Part shown: positions 36,241 to 47,760 of the stretch, one piece after another | Layout of the letters: every line of letters starts with the position of its first letter | How positions within the stretch are numbered: position 1 is the stretch's first letter | Assembly: GCF_905475395.1 (NCBI RefSeq) | Contig: NC_058342.1 | Span: 27,810,640-27,874,639 of the forward strand | Length of the DNA stretch: 64,000 bases | Direction of reading: 5' to 3' | DNA from: Chrysoperla carnea | Lineage: Eukaryota; Arthropoda; Insecta; Neuroptera; Chrysopidae | Made by a program: the position numbers and the translations under genes | Notes under the pieces: model-generated | Told to the model about the DNA's origin: nothing | Databases searched by the model: none | The model's input: only the letters and a program-made list of their open reading frames with translations

Positions 36241-36896
36241 TATCATATCATAATGTACAAAAAACCATGCTAATTCTGGGTAGGAAAAACTTTGTAGTGG
36301 AATGAAACTGATATAGGTATAAAAGTAAGGATTACAATCATCAAAATAAATCATTTTCAAGTTGTATTGAAAAGAAAATCTTTTATATTGAAAAGTAAAT
36401 TTTCTTTTATACGAAATAATAAAATAAAATTTTCCCAATAATAATTGTTTAAAATGAAAAGTATAATGAACCGTTTTGTATTCAATGTGAAAATGAACTA
36501 TAATAGGTATAAATATTTACGGTTAGAGAAAAACGGGAAAATAAAGGAAAAACTGTTCATAATAAATGAACCATGACGCAAATAAAATACATTTTAAAAG
36601 AAATATTAATGTCGTCATTTTCACTATTAATGAAACGATTATTTTTCAACGTTGAAACTTTTTATCTTCAACATAACATTTGTAGTGAAAATTTTCGATT
36701 TTCTTTTTAATTGAACATTGTGTGTGGATTTTCCATTTGAAAATAATAAATGCAAAAACATTATTTAATTGATCATTTGAAGAAAACATGTTAGTTTTCA
36801 TCTCATTTATCTCACATTCACATTTTCTTTAACGGATATGTTAGGTATACAGTATGTTTATTAAACATTCTTTTTTTTTGACATTATATTAGGGTA
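36241..36896. other. No supported features
   Basis: AT-rich intervening sequence between two Helitrons. Confidence 0.5.
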
Positions 36897-37369
36897 TCAC
36901 TACATATTATAATACAAAGTCGCTTTTTCTGTCCCTATGTCCCTATGTCCCTATGTCCCTTTGTACGCTTAAATCTTTGAAACTACACAACGGATTTTGA
37001 TGCGGTTTTTTTTAATAGATATAGTGATTCAAGAGGATGGTTTTTATGTATAATACATCCATATTATAGTAGAGTAAGGGGTTGAAATAGGGGTTGAAAG
37101 GGATATGCTTCAAAAACTAAAAAAGTTGTGCATCGATTAAGCTCAAATATTGACACGATATACAACCAGCTTCAAAGATCTATTGTTTTTATCTACTTTT
37201 AACCTTCGGAGGGTAGAAAGGTGTAGCGAGAAAGTGGGAAGGAATTATCGAATATTTACAAATATACCTAAGTTGGGTATCAAATAAAAGAGCATGACGT
37301 GTAAAGGAAATGTGGAGGGAGGGGTGCAAGTGGGGATGTTGCCCAGCAAAGCGGGTAGTTCACAGCTAG
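36897..37369 (+). mobile_element. Non-autonomous Helitron, family H3
   Basis: A|TCACTACATATTATAATAC at the 5' end, with 'ccctatgt' repeated about four times just inside, then 'ttgaaactacacaacggatt'. The 3' end is 'ttgcccagcaaagcgggtag' 'ttcacagCTAG'|T. Length 473 bp, no Rep/helicase. It abuts family C copy 3 and appears to have inserted at an A|T near that repeat's end. Confidence 0.87.
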
Positions 37370-37744
37370 TTCTACTATATTTGAAAAAGTACTTCAAAAT
37401 GTTGATTTTGCTAATAAGAAAGCCACCAAAAATTTATTTCGGAAAAATACACACACTTTCTTGCCAAAATCTTAAATTAAATTTTAAACCTTTTTTAAAC
37501 TGTCAAAAACGCGGGCATGCAATTTGGTGACGTAATATTGGTATCATTATACGAAATAAAACAGATAAGTTTGACAGATATATTCATAGACAACTAATTA
37601 TAATAAATATAAATTTTTATTATTTATGCATAGATTATACCCAGCTGTCTACATTGAACTCACTGATGGTCTATGGTTCATACTGATATGACATCACATC
37701 AGGACTTCGCGTTTCAGGTCACGTGATATACAGTTTAAAAATTA
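37370..37744 (-). repeat. Three-copy repeat (family C), copy 3, truncated
   Basis: Inverted copy of 18911-19435, from 'ttctactatatttgaaaaag' to 'tcacgtgatatacagtttaa'. The left edge coincides with the Helitron 3' end. The distal ~150 bp of the other copies are missing. Confidence 0.87.
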
Positions 37745-38489
37745 CGGGGCTTTCAAAAACGAAAAAAAACATAAAACTTCGGTTTTTGACACTTTTAACG
37801 ATATTTTTAAAGCAATTTATTGCATTGACGTTATACAAATTGCCTAGCTTACGATATTTTTAGAGCATTTTATTAAATTTACGACATATAATTTTGCCTA
37901 GTTGATTAGTCACGTGACGACCGGACTACATTAATTTTTCACAAAAGATGTTTCGGGCGGACATTTCTGAATCCTGTAAAATTTGGCACTTTTATAGTAA
38001 ATCTATCAAAAAAATAAATTAAAATTCTATATTCTAAACTAGAAATAGGTGAAAATAATATAAACTAGAAATTTTCACGATATTTTTGGTGATATGCCGA
38101 AAATTTCTTTACTTGTAGAACTACCCATATTAGAAAAACAAAATAATTTAACTAGCCTCAGGAAATTGGATTTGTATCATATTGTGTGAATAAGTGAATG
38201 GGTAGTCAACTAATTTAGTCGAAAGAAAATTTATGAATGTTATGGTAATTTTATGTTAATTGTACCTATTGTTAATTACGTGTTTGGATAGGAGTGTAGG
38301 AGGGCAATTAGGTAGCTTATACGTGTATGAAATGCATTTTTTAAAGCAACAAGTGGAACAATTATGTACGTAATTTATTTATGAGTATAATATTACGTAA
38401 TATTTTTGGTTAAACTAAGGTTTCCTGCCTTTGTTTCCTGTCGGCTAGGTACTATATCAAAAGGTACAAGATGCTCTCGTTTATATATA

Positions 38490-38725
38490 CCGGGTGTCTC
38501 ATGCACACCATCTAAAATAAATAATATTTCGTTGAGTGTGAAACTTCAGATATCTTATTAAGAAACCGATTTTATTAGATTGAATATCAGCCTTATTTAG
38601 CCATTTCTTCGGGAACGATAACGGCTCGATATGGCCGAATTACTATTAATAATTCCCAAGTCTCACATTCAATGAATTTATTTTTGATTTTGAGAGAGTG
38701 TGTACGGTTCCGCTGAGACACTTTA
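38490..38725. mobile_element. Probable short foldback MITE
   Basis: The left end 'ccgggtgtctcatgcacacc' and the reverse complement of the right end 'aaagtgtctcagcgg' share GTGTCTCA. Further in, 'aaataaataatatttcgttg' with 'agtgtgaaactt' pairs with 'attcattgaatgtgagactt' read from the other strand. ATA lies outside both ends. Non-coding. Confidence 0.6.
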
Positions 38726-39080
38726 TAGGAAAAATTGTTGGTGGATCTGTTTGTAATCATGTAACATTTTTTGACCGATTGAGATTAAGCAGAAAGTTGG
38801 TGAGTTTTTGAAAAAGGAATGAGGTTTTACTGATGGTGAAAACCTCCAAAGAAAGGAAGGTCTGAAGCTAAAAGCACAAGTCCGCTCTCAATCCAAATCG
38901 TACAGGAGCGTGCTCTAGATCATTGCAGTTATCTTTGAGCTCGAAGACTTTAAGTCTATGAGTGTTCATAGCGTCGGATCTCTTCGGGTTTGAAGGATCT
39001 GAAGTTAGGCCCTTTGGGAGGGAATCAATACAGCTTTGTCGGGGTCAAGGGGTAGTATTGTATGATATTTTATAAATTAA

Positions 39081-39114
39081 GAGTTGTCCAGCGAAGCGGA
39101 TGGTTAACGGCCAG
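39081..39114 (+). mobile_element. Decayed Helitron 3' end
   Basis: 'gttgtccagcgaagcggatg' 'gttaacggccagt' resembles the H2/H3 3' end, with CTAG mutated to CCAG. No matching 5' end was found. Confidence 0.5.
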
Positions 39115-39687
39115 TGTGTGTATATTTATAAACAGAAATGTGACCGGTACCAATATAACTCATTTTAGTAGACCAATAAATTTTCACTAAAAACCACTAT
39201 AGCTAATTTAAGTAGTTGTATGTATATAGTTTTTGGTAGAATAAAAGGATATACTATCACAAATTTAACGTAAAATTGTCTCAAATTATTTACATTCTAC
39301 CAAGTTGTATAAAAGCTGTCATTAGAGATTTTGTTTTGTATAATTTAATGCTCTAAAAATTATTTCGTATATATTCGACTTTATGTTCAGTAATAATTTT
39401 TGTTTTTATCACCAGATGTCATTATTATTGTGTAATAGATTTACGATGCTATTTCGTTTAAAGGAATTCTAATTTCAAACAAAAAGTGAGGTTAGATTGC
39501 CAAATGTTCTTGAGTAAATATATCAATGGATTATATATATATTTTTGGCGTTATTTTAATGCAATATTGGCGATTATAAACCGAGGGTTAATGGTGAAGT
39601 GAAGTGGTTTCTTAGATCTGACAATGTATAAGTCAATTTATAAAGCTGTCAACTTATCAAGCAACCTATTACAAATCGATCCCATAC

Positions 39688-40700
39688 AATTTTACAAGCT
39701 TTTATTTCATGTCACCTATCCCGTTGTCTGTCTGTAATCAAATCTGATCCACTTACCGGTTTTCGATTTAGCTGAAATTTTGCATGCATTTTTAGTTTAG
39801 TCTTGATTTTCCCATCGCTTTCACCATATTTCATATACACACATGTTTTTTAGTCTTAAGGATGTATGAGCATGGTAGTGGGGTCACAAATTTAAAAATA
39901 GATATTTTCAATTTTGATGATAAATTTATATTATTACTTGACGATATAAGACGAAAAGTAAGAATAAAATTTTTCGATATCTGGCTTAATTTTCAAAATA
40001 TCGAAAATTGAAAATTTTGTTTAATTATTTGGCTTTCGATATTTCGAAAACCAAGACACATATCGAAAAATTTTATTCTTATTTTTCGTCTACATTCATG
40101 AAGTTTCATGTAAGAAAATTCATCATCAAAGTTGAAAATAAGATAAAAATAATTTCAACCCTTAATCTACCCTGCTCTTACATCCCTTATATGGACGGTG
40201 ATTTTTTTCTTTTCTAATTCATTGCTAATATGTTTACTTTCTATTAAAAGTTTTTTTTAAAATTTGTTTTCATTCATTCCAAATGAAAATTATCAAAAAC
40301 TTCCAAAATATGTCGTTTTTTGAGATTCCTCCATAAGAGCCAATGTATTTTATATTGATTTTTAATGACTTTTTTCTTAAAAATTTGCACGGATACCTAA
40401 GCTGAAATTTTAACCACATATTCTTTGAGTGAAAGACTACCCACAAACAAATTTTGAGCCTTTAAATCAAACATTGTTGTCATGCTCATACATCCTTCAA
40501 TCAAAAATTTTAATAAAAAATATTTTTTATGGACAAGCATTTATTGTACTAAAAAGTAGAAAATAATTTTCGACTATTGTAAATGCTTGAGGCGCTTAAT
40601 ATCGAAAATGAATCGAATCATAATTAGGCATGTGGATTAGATGAGACGTTCCGATTCATTTTTGATATTTTAAATTTAGCGCCTCAAGCTTTTCCTGTGT
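39688..40700 (+). repeat. Family B repeat split by a TTAA MITE
   Basis: The left part (39688-39852) and right part (40501-40700) together equal the reverse complement of 49405-49850. Shared blocks include 'cccgttgtctgtctgta', 'gctgaaattttgcatgca', 'ttattgtacta' and 'gcgcctcaagctttt'. The gap between them is exactly the TTAA MITE. The right part contains an internal inverted pair GCTTGAGGCGCT / GCGCCTCAAGC (40590-40690). Confidence 0.87.
39853..40500. mobile_element. TTAA-flanked MITE (family T), copy 2
   Basis: Inverted relative to copy 1. Left flank TTAA then GGATGTATGAGCATG; right terminus CATGCTCATACATCC, then TTCA, a one-base change from TTAA. The insertion is confirmed by the uninterrupted family B copy at 49405-49850, whose corresponding position reads a single TTAA (49629-49632). 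Confidence 0.92.
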
Positions 40701-41239
40701 CAAGAAAGAGTCAATAGCAGATAATATTCAATATGTGATGTGAACACGCAGATGTGAGTGTAGTGCCAGTAAAAAATTTTATTTATAAAAAAAGAATACT
40801 ACCGACTTATCGAACCTCTTAGATGAAAGCCTAAACAGGGCAGATGATTAAACTATATTAAGTTGCACATAATTTTTCAACAATTACATTCCATAACATA
40901 AAAAAAGGAATATAAAATATGATTATTAAGTCGCAGGAAAACAGAAAGCATATATAAAGTCATAAACGCGTGCAGATGAAAAAAAAACACGTTAATTTTC
41001 AAATGAAAATTTACTACCTTTTTTATTACGAGACGCATATATCAATATTTAATTATCTGACAATGAATTCCTGCAGGAGTTTAACAGTCATAATATCTCC
41101 ATATAAAAAATGGGAAAATTGTTTAAAAAAAATACTGTCGTTTCAAATATTTAAATTGCATTTAATATGGGCAATGAAAAAAATATTTTCTTTTCTATAT
41201 ATTCTTCTATTCAGACGAATCATTTTAGATCAAAAAAGG

Positions 41240-42085
41240 CTAAAATGAAGAATTTTTATGTACCTCGACCTATCGGGACATTTTTTGTTTTTAAATGTTC
41301 AGGAAGGTCCATTTATCAAAATATACATCTTGCCGCTAGAAAGTTTGGCCATTGCTATGGATCTAAAAAGCCCACCATTATAATAGATTATTTTTGAAAA
41401 TTTCAAAATCTTGAAAATATGCAACAAAATGGGCCAGAAACGTACATTTTTGGGTTTTCGAGATCGCTGATCACTATTCTGAAGTCCGAATTTCGATATA
41501 TTTCCCCCCTCCTGGGGTAATTCACCCTGCTGGTCCAAAATGAATATTTACAGAAAATTGCAGTGTTAGGTCAACGAAGATTAGTGACCCCAAAAACTCC
41601 CGATTATACCTTTTTGGCTCATTTTGTCGAATATTTACAGAATTCTGCTGTTTTGAACCAGCGGAGGCGAATACCCACAGAAGAGACAGTACATCTTGAT
41701 TCTAACTTCGGAATCATGCTCAATGACCTCAAAAACCCTTGATTATACTTTTTCGATCCATTTTGTTGCATATTTACAGAATATTGCAATTTTGGACCAG
41801 CGAGGTAAATTACCCTAAGAGGGGGAGATTATATCGAAATTCTACTTTCGAAATAGTGATCATAGACCACGAAAACCCTCAAGTAAATGTTTCTGGCCCA
41901 TATTTTTAAGGTTTTAAAATTTTCAAAATCACTTCATAAATGGATTCTAATGATTAGCCTAGTGGGTCCATAGTAAAAACCAAAGCTTTCTAGCGGCAAA
42001 AAGGTAGATGTAGATTCCGATTTATGGACCTTCCTGATCATTAAAAAAAAAGATTGGCTTGATAGGTTGAGGTATAAAAAAGTTC
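41240..42085. repeat. Large foldback element
   Basis: The outer arms pair: 'tacctcgacctatcggga', 'caggaaggtccatttatcaa' and 'cttgccgctagaaagttt' on the left against 'tttctagcggcaaaa', 'tttatggaccttcctgatc' and 'ttgataggttgaggta' on the right. Inside, the block with 'tttacagaat.ttgc' and 'tttggaccagc' occurs three times, one of them inverted. Frames at 41167-41397 and 41299-41538 lie in the arms and are not genes. Confidence 0.8.
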
Positions 42086-42320
42086 TCTATGAAATGCTTA
42101 AATGACACGACTATGTGTTTTTTTGAGAAAGTCATCTTATATGTATTATTTCAAGAATTTTCTTTATTCATTCGTTTCAGTTCATTCATGCTTGTAATAA
42201 AAAATACGATTTTTTTAGGATACCGTAAATTGAGAAACACATACGGGCGCATTCGCTTGGAAGAAATTTCGAATATGATTTCTTTGCATATGACTGGTCG
42301 AACGAAGTTCCTTTGTGTAT

Positions 42321-42700
42321 TAGGTTAGGCTAGAGTAACTGTCCTGGGGTGGGACACATTTAGACCATAGTGTCCGTTGTGATAACTAAAAAGAGTTGGC
42401 TCATCCCCGACCATTACTCCATGAACCATTTGCAGCTGTTTAAGAACAGCAGGAGTGCTTTACGTCGACGGACTTTAGGTCGGAGAGATCGTCAAAGAGA
42501 AGCTGACAATAGGAAGTCCATCTCCTCATGGAAAGAGCTGGGCAGTGACAGAGAAGATAAGACATTGTTCACTCCTCATCACTGTGACAGCTCCTGCAGT
42601 AGTCGTGATACACTGCCAGGCCGAGGCGTTCAGCATGCCTGTCGCCCAGCTAGTTTCCTGCTATAGCCGCAACAACTTTGCTAAAAGAGGCTCTTGGAAG
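42321..42700 (-). pseudogene. LINE 3' end, C-terminal zinc-knuckle region plus 3' UTR
   Basis: On the minus strand, 42700 to about 42414 reads 'RHAERLGLAVYHDYCRSC', a stop, then 'MSYLLCHCPALSMRRWTS' and, after a frameshift, 'ALLLFLNSCKWFME' and a stop. The CxxC...HxxxxC pattern followed by CPAL is the C-terminal knuckle after the RNase H domain of I/Jockey-type LINEs. One in-frame stop, one frameshift and a shortened LTGH-like region show a dead copy. The 3' UTR (42321-42413) has 'ctatggtctaaatgtgtccc' and ends 'agcctaacctaa', similar to the SINE-1 tail. A plus-strand 98-codon frame here (42370-42666) is the shadow. Confidence 0.82.
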
Positions 42701-43401
42701 TGATATAAGATATTCTTCTCTAAAAAATAATTTTGGGGAAGTTTTTACCTTTTTTTCAACCGCTTTTAATCAACTATTCCCCCCATACCACCCAACAGAA
42801 CGACGTCTTATACTGTCGTCAGTTTTCCGATTATTACTACTTGTACAAAACCGATTTCTTTTTTGGACAGCTGTACTCTCGCTTTCATACCATTCAATAA
42901 AAACGATATAATTATCACTCAAATAAGCAATTTTCGAACATGAAATATATTACACAGAATTACATTTGAGTACAAGATCGATAGTAAAAAAAATTTTTAA
43001 AATCTCTCCAGCTAATGTAGCGTATCAAAAAGAAAAGAATTATTCGATTTTTCGTTTAAACATAACCCCTCCATTTATTGGACCATAACATATCAAGTAA
43101 TATTACATTATACATTTATAGGCAATGTTCACGACATTCTTTTTTAAATACTTCATATTTTATGAGATCTGCAGCATTTTATGCTGACTTCACCAAAGAT
43201 AAGTTTTCTTAGAAGAAGAAAAAGAAAATGAAACACAAAAAAACATAATTTTAGAACGACACGTTAGAGTAGTGTGGCCGCGAGGGAAGTGCAATATGTC
43301 TATTGTAAAAACTATATTTTTTTCACTTCGTTTCTACATTTGAAATTTGAGAGTCTGTATCAAGATCAAGCCTAAAAATTTTTTCCTATACTAATATCTC
43401 A
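42701..43401. other. No supported features
   Basis: AT-rich sequence between two LINE relics; short frames only. Confidence 0.5.
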
Positions 43402-43842
43402 TATAGTATAAGATTAAAGGCATGGACCAGCTACGAGAGAGGGCGAATCGCCAAAAGCCTGTTGGGTGAAGGAAACTCGCTCGGTAACAGAGCCTAGGAG
43501 ATCTTGAAACTAAACAGAGCTGATATTAGAGTCATCGTAGAGTTACTCACAGGACATGATAACCTGAACAAGTTTCAACATCAGATTGGAAAAAGACAAT
43601 CTCCCGCGTGTGACCGATGCGGTGAAAATTCAGAAGAAACATCGATCCACTTTCTCTGTTACTGCCCGGCGCTCATACAGCAGCGAAGGAAATGGTTTGG
43701 TCCGGCCATAGTCGAACCAGAAGAAATTAGGAAACTCAGCGCTAGGCAAATCCTGGGTTTCAATACATCAGTTGGTAATAATAGCAAAAGATTCCAATTA
43801 AAATCAGTAGACAGAGCTTTCTTTAGTAAGATTGTTCCATAA
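43402..43842 (+). pseudogene. LINE C-terminal fragment, RNase H-type element
   Basis: One frame runs from 'AWTSYERGRIAKSLLGEG' through a TAG at 43495 into a 112-codon segment ending at 43842. That segment has 'IRVIVELLTGHDNLNKF', then CDRCG, 'SIHFLCYCPAL' and 'RRKWFGP'. The LLTGH motif lies at the end of the RNase H domain and CxxC...HxxxxC is the following zinc knuckle of I/Jockey-like LINEs. Only this 3' part is present (5' truncation is usual for LINEs). The TAG, probably from a Trp codon, shows it is inactive. A second copy of the same family lies at 30150-30440. Confidence 0.87.
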
Positions 43843-44347
43843 TAATCATAGTTATTTAGTTCATCACCAGATGTCATAATTCTCATGAAATATTCGAGTA
43901 TTGACAGTCATAGGAAAATTATACTTGATATGATTTTTTTTTATATCTTTGAACGAAATTTTAAAACCGATTAAAAATCCCTAAACATTCCCCCTCAACC
44001 TAAAAAAAACCGGAAAAGCCCCCCCCCACCTAAATTTAGAGGGAAAACTCTTAAGTTGGCTACACTGCGACTCGCGGCATCACTATCTTAGTGTATTTGT
44101 TTTTTTTTTGTGTCTCTAAGTTGAATGATAGAGCGTACACGGTAAAAATGATCCATCATTGGGTGGGGGGGGAGAAAGAGGTTGTTTAGACGAAGACTAA
44201 GATCGCATCGTTTGCTTGCGCCGTGTGCAGTAATATACAAAACAAAAACTTTCGTTATATTTTCAAATAATAAATTTTATATTAAATTTTGCATCTGTAT
44301 TATTTGTGTTATGAGTATTATTGTTCTTTGTGCAAAAGCCTTATTAT

Positions 44348-45150
44348 TATACCCCGTATTTTATGGAATATTTATCAAGGTAAACTAAGTTTAGTCCAAA
44401 ATTATGAATTATTAAACCTCGCAGACTTAAGTTTATTGCAGCTTTGGCTATTTGTTTGCCAGTTAATTTTACACAAAAGGTTTTTCTTCAAAAATTTCCG
44501 TAGAAGCCATAGTTCTCAAAATCTGTAACTGAGAAATGTTAGAATAAGTCGCATACTTTATTACTCGGAAAAATGTCAAAAATATTTAATAAATTGCGAT
44601 CTTAATACTTTACGAGATATTGGAAAAAAAACTCTTTTCACGGTCTTTGAATTTTTTTTGCGCACATGATTTGCAATGAACTCTTCATAGATAATTTTTT
44701 GCATTCCGATAAATATAAACCCGGTGAAAAAACTTCACTTGAATTTTTTAAGCAGATTGGCTTTTTATTTTCTTATTTCTCTAAACTATACCTGTGAAAA
44801 AATAAACAATTTTTATTTGAAACATTTTTTCGTAAAATTTGTTTACCTGTGAGAGTGTAAATTAGGCTAGAATTGTCTCCAAAACTATAAAGGGTAGAAG
44901 TTTGAAGAAATGTGATTAGCTTCAAATATTTATTCTATTGATTCTAATTATGCCAAACCTGTCGAATAATATGAGGAGGGCAAATCGAAATAGCTGCCAA
45001 ATTTCTCCATTTTATTTGACATAAATGTTATTGTTTTTTTTTTTAAAGGTATCTAGTTTATAAAACAATACAAGGTCTGATATTCAACATTATCTATACA
45101 GGATATTTCAACAATTTACTCAGTCAATTGTTTATTTTCACATGTTTTTA
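44348..45150 (-). repeat. Family A copy 11, fragmented
   Basis: A tail-like piece (44348-44404, 'aaactaagtttagtcc'), a central/head piece (44806-44880, 'gaaacattttttcgtaaa') and the head (45070-45150, 'tttactcagtcaattgttta') are in the right order but separated by unrelated AT-rich DNA. Either a degraded copy or independent fragments. Confidence 0.55.
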
Positions 45151-45671
45151 TTATATTTTGTTTCCTGCTAGTTTTCATGTTTTCTGGTTATGTGTATTCA
45201 CTTCTTACACAATCACATTTAGCTATACCCCGCGGAAATATTTGTAATTTAATAAAAGTCTTTTATATGAGTAAGATAGAGTACATACCTGTACTCAATT
45301 AGTACTAGGTGGTTTTCTCATACCTGTGGTGAGATTTTATGCGAAATCTGACAAACAATTCTTAAACTAAATAATAAATAGGTAATAAAGACAATTTAGT
45401 CTAAAGGTCAGGGGGTCTACTTGTGAGTGGAAAAAATGGTCTTGTTCATTTTGAGAGTCTTTCAGATCCCCGAAATAGAAGGCGAGGTACATAAAGGAAT
45501 TTTATTAATGAAAATATATCAAATTCTGGGTTACTTAAGTATTTTGATTTCGATTTAAAATATTTTAAAAGTTATCTGATTTACTTTATGAGAGAACCCC
45601 CTTCATTTCAATGGCACGGGGAATAAAACTAAAAAGCTCGGCTTTAAACCATATAGACTTTTTTAAGATAC

Positions 45672-46143
45672 CCGAGTATAAATGCAAATCAGGCAGGCCG
45701 GAAGTTGTCCCGGGCCGAGTCCGGTGGCAATACGGCAGTTCCTACATGGAAAATTGGATTTGGGGCGGATCAGGGCCGGATGAATAAAAAGTAATTAAGG
45801 ATTTTAAGGTCAAGATCGGATCAAAATAGCCTTAGTAGAATCCTAGTAAGTAGATCTTGATTTGAATTCATCCGGACCGAATCTATTTGACTGAATGAAG
45901 CCTTAAATGTGCAATTCTGATCAATTTTTGGTGAGGCTAGCCTGAGTAAAGTCAGAATAAGAAAAACCTTACATGGTTTTATCCGGCCCTGGTCATGTGA
46001 GTACCGGATGAGTGTAACAGCTCCGGCCCAGAGCGACTCAAGTGTTACACAACCTGTCCGAATCTGCTCAGATTTTCCACATCCAAGCCGGATAGAACCT
46101 ACGGCCAATTGGATCAGACCCGGATTAAAATTTCTACTCGGGA
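45672..46143. mobile_element. GC-richer MITE-like element with CCCGAGTA ends
   Basis: The left end CCCGAGTATAAATGCAAATC and the inverted right end CCCGAGTAGAAATTTTAATC share the first 13 positions but one, and ATA lies outside on both sides. The interior is richer in GC than its surroundings and contains many diverged CCGG(A/C) motifs. Frames of 75 and 95 codons across it show no domain. Possibly a DNA transposon with a 3-bp or TA target; superfamily not assigned. Confidence 0.65.
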
Positions 46144-46984
46144 TAAGTCAATACACCCAGAAAACAATTTTTCGCCAGAAAAAGGTTCGTTTATTAATCT
46201 ATATTACTAGTTTTACAATTTTTCATTTGAAATAAATAAAAATTACTATCGATTTTTACTTTTTTTTTAAGCATTTGTGGTTTAATTAATCTTCTATCTA
46301 ATATTTGATACGCGTTCAGAAAATTTGTAATTAAATCTAGATCAAGATTATATACTATTTGTGAATGTTAGTGTACAGGTTGAGCCATTAAACCAAAATT
46401 ATAATTATAATTGCTAAAAATTATACAGCGAGAAAAGTCTAAATTTTAAACAACAATTAAGAAAGTATCTTTTGAGAAATTGAGTCTTATAATTACAAAT
46501 AAATTATAAATTAGACTCTAATAATTAAATATTAATATGTGATGATTTGTAAACCACAGTTATGGTCTTTTACAAATTAAAATATTATTGGATATTGTTA
46601 AACACCCCACAAACCTTTTTTCTAGTTAACAATATTCTTGTTTTGTCATAATTTTATGTACACGAATTTTATAGACCATCCTATATATTTGTTTGTGTGT
46701 TTACATGGATGAAAAATAATCCCCAATCTTCAATAATCAACTTATGTATTGGTTATATACCCTTTGTTTTGATAAGGGTTCAAATGAAAATTAATATACA
46801 AGTTAAATTACAGAAAAAAAAGAAAAAAAAATTGGGAGTATTTCATTATTGTGTATTATATTATTGTAAGTTAAATTCATACCGGGTATTTCAAAATTAT
46901 ACTAAAAAGGAATCTTGTTTAGTTATTGAAATAAATACAACGATACTCGAAATAAAATTTCGAGAGTTTTTATTTCAATAACTA
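46144..46984. other. No supported features
   Basis: AT-rich; the 94-codon frame 46697-46981 is lysine/isoleucine-rich and shows no recognisable domain. Confidence 0.5.
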
Positions 46985-47760
46985 TGTCTCAACTCGAAGC
47001 CAACAAGAATCACATGCAATTTGGATAAACCAAGTATGTAGTCCTACTAAATTTGGGTCATACTTTTCAAATTTGTGATCAAAATTAACCTAGCTCGCTC
47101 TAGGTTTCAAGAATTTGAGTTCTGGTCCCAGAATTAAGCACATAACGGATAGATATCGAAAAACTGACATCCCAAATGAATAGAATGATCCAAAAATAGT
47201 GAGTTTCAAAAAAATTCCACTATGATCGGATTAAATTTGCCTGAATTATCAAAAAATCGAATTTTTTAACTTTATAACGTCATCAAAATAAGAAAACTTT
47301 AATTTTTCTCTATCGCATCCAAATTTTATTGAATTTTCATAAACCAGGTATATAATTCTTCTAAAATTGGGTAGCACTTTTCAAGTTCGTGATCAAAATT
47401 AACCTAACTCTAATAGATTTCAAGAATGTGGATTTTTGGTCCCAAAATTAAGCACAAAATAAATGGGTTTCAAAAAAAATTCCAATAAGATGGGATCACC
47501 TTTGCCTGTGTTATCAAAAAACTCGAATTTTTTCACTTTTTGACGTCATCAAAATCCAAAAAATTTAATTTTGCTCTATCACATCCAAATTTTATCCAAT
47601 TTTGATAAGTCAAGTATGTACTCCTACTAAATTATGGTCATAATTTTCAAATTTGTCAAAATTAAACTAGCTCTAATAGATTTCAAGAATGTAGAGTCCT
47701 GGTCCCGGAATTCAGCTCATAAGTGATAGCATGCGAAAAACTGACATCGCAGCTAAAAAG
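46985..47760. repeat. Tandem repeat, ~300-bp unit, locus 1
   Basis: Units recur with 'catccaaattttatt', 'gtgatcaaaattaacctag' and 'tttcaagaatgt' landmarks. Equivalent points lie about 310 and 266 bp apart, so units differ by deletions. The same unit is found in tandem at 60440-61090. It is distinct from the 306-bp array at 5510. Confidence 0.87.

Noticed and set aside
36930..36965. (CCCTATGT)n considered as telomeric repeat
   Set aside because: Only about four copies within the 5' region of a Helitron; not the TTAGG unit of insects.
42370..42666. 98-codon frame (+)
   Set aside because: It is the antisense shadow of a LINE C-terminus whose zinc-knuckle words are on the minus strand.
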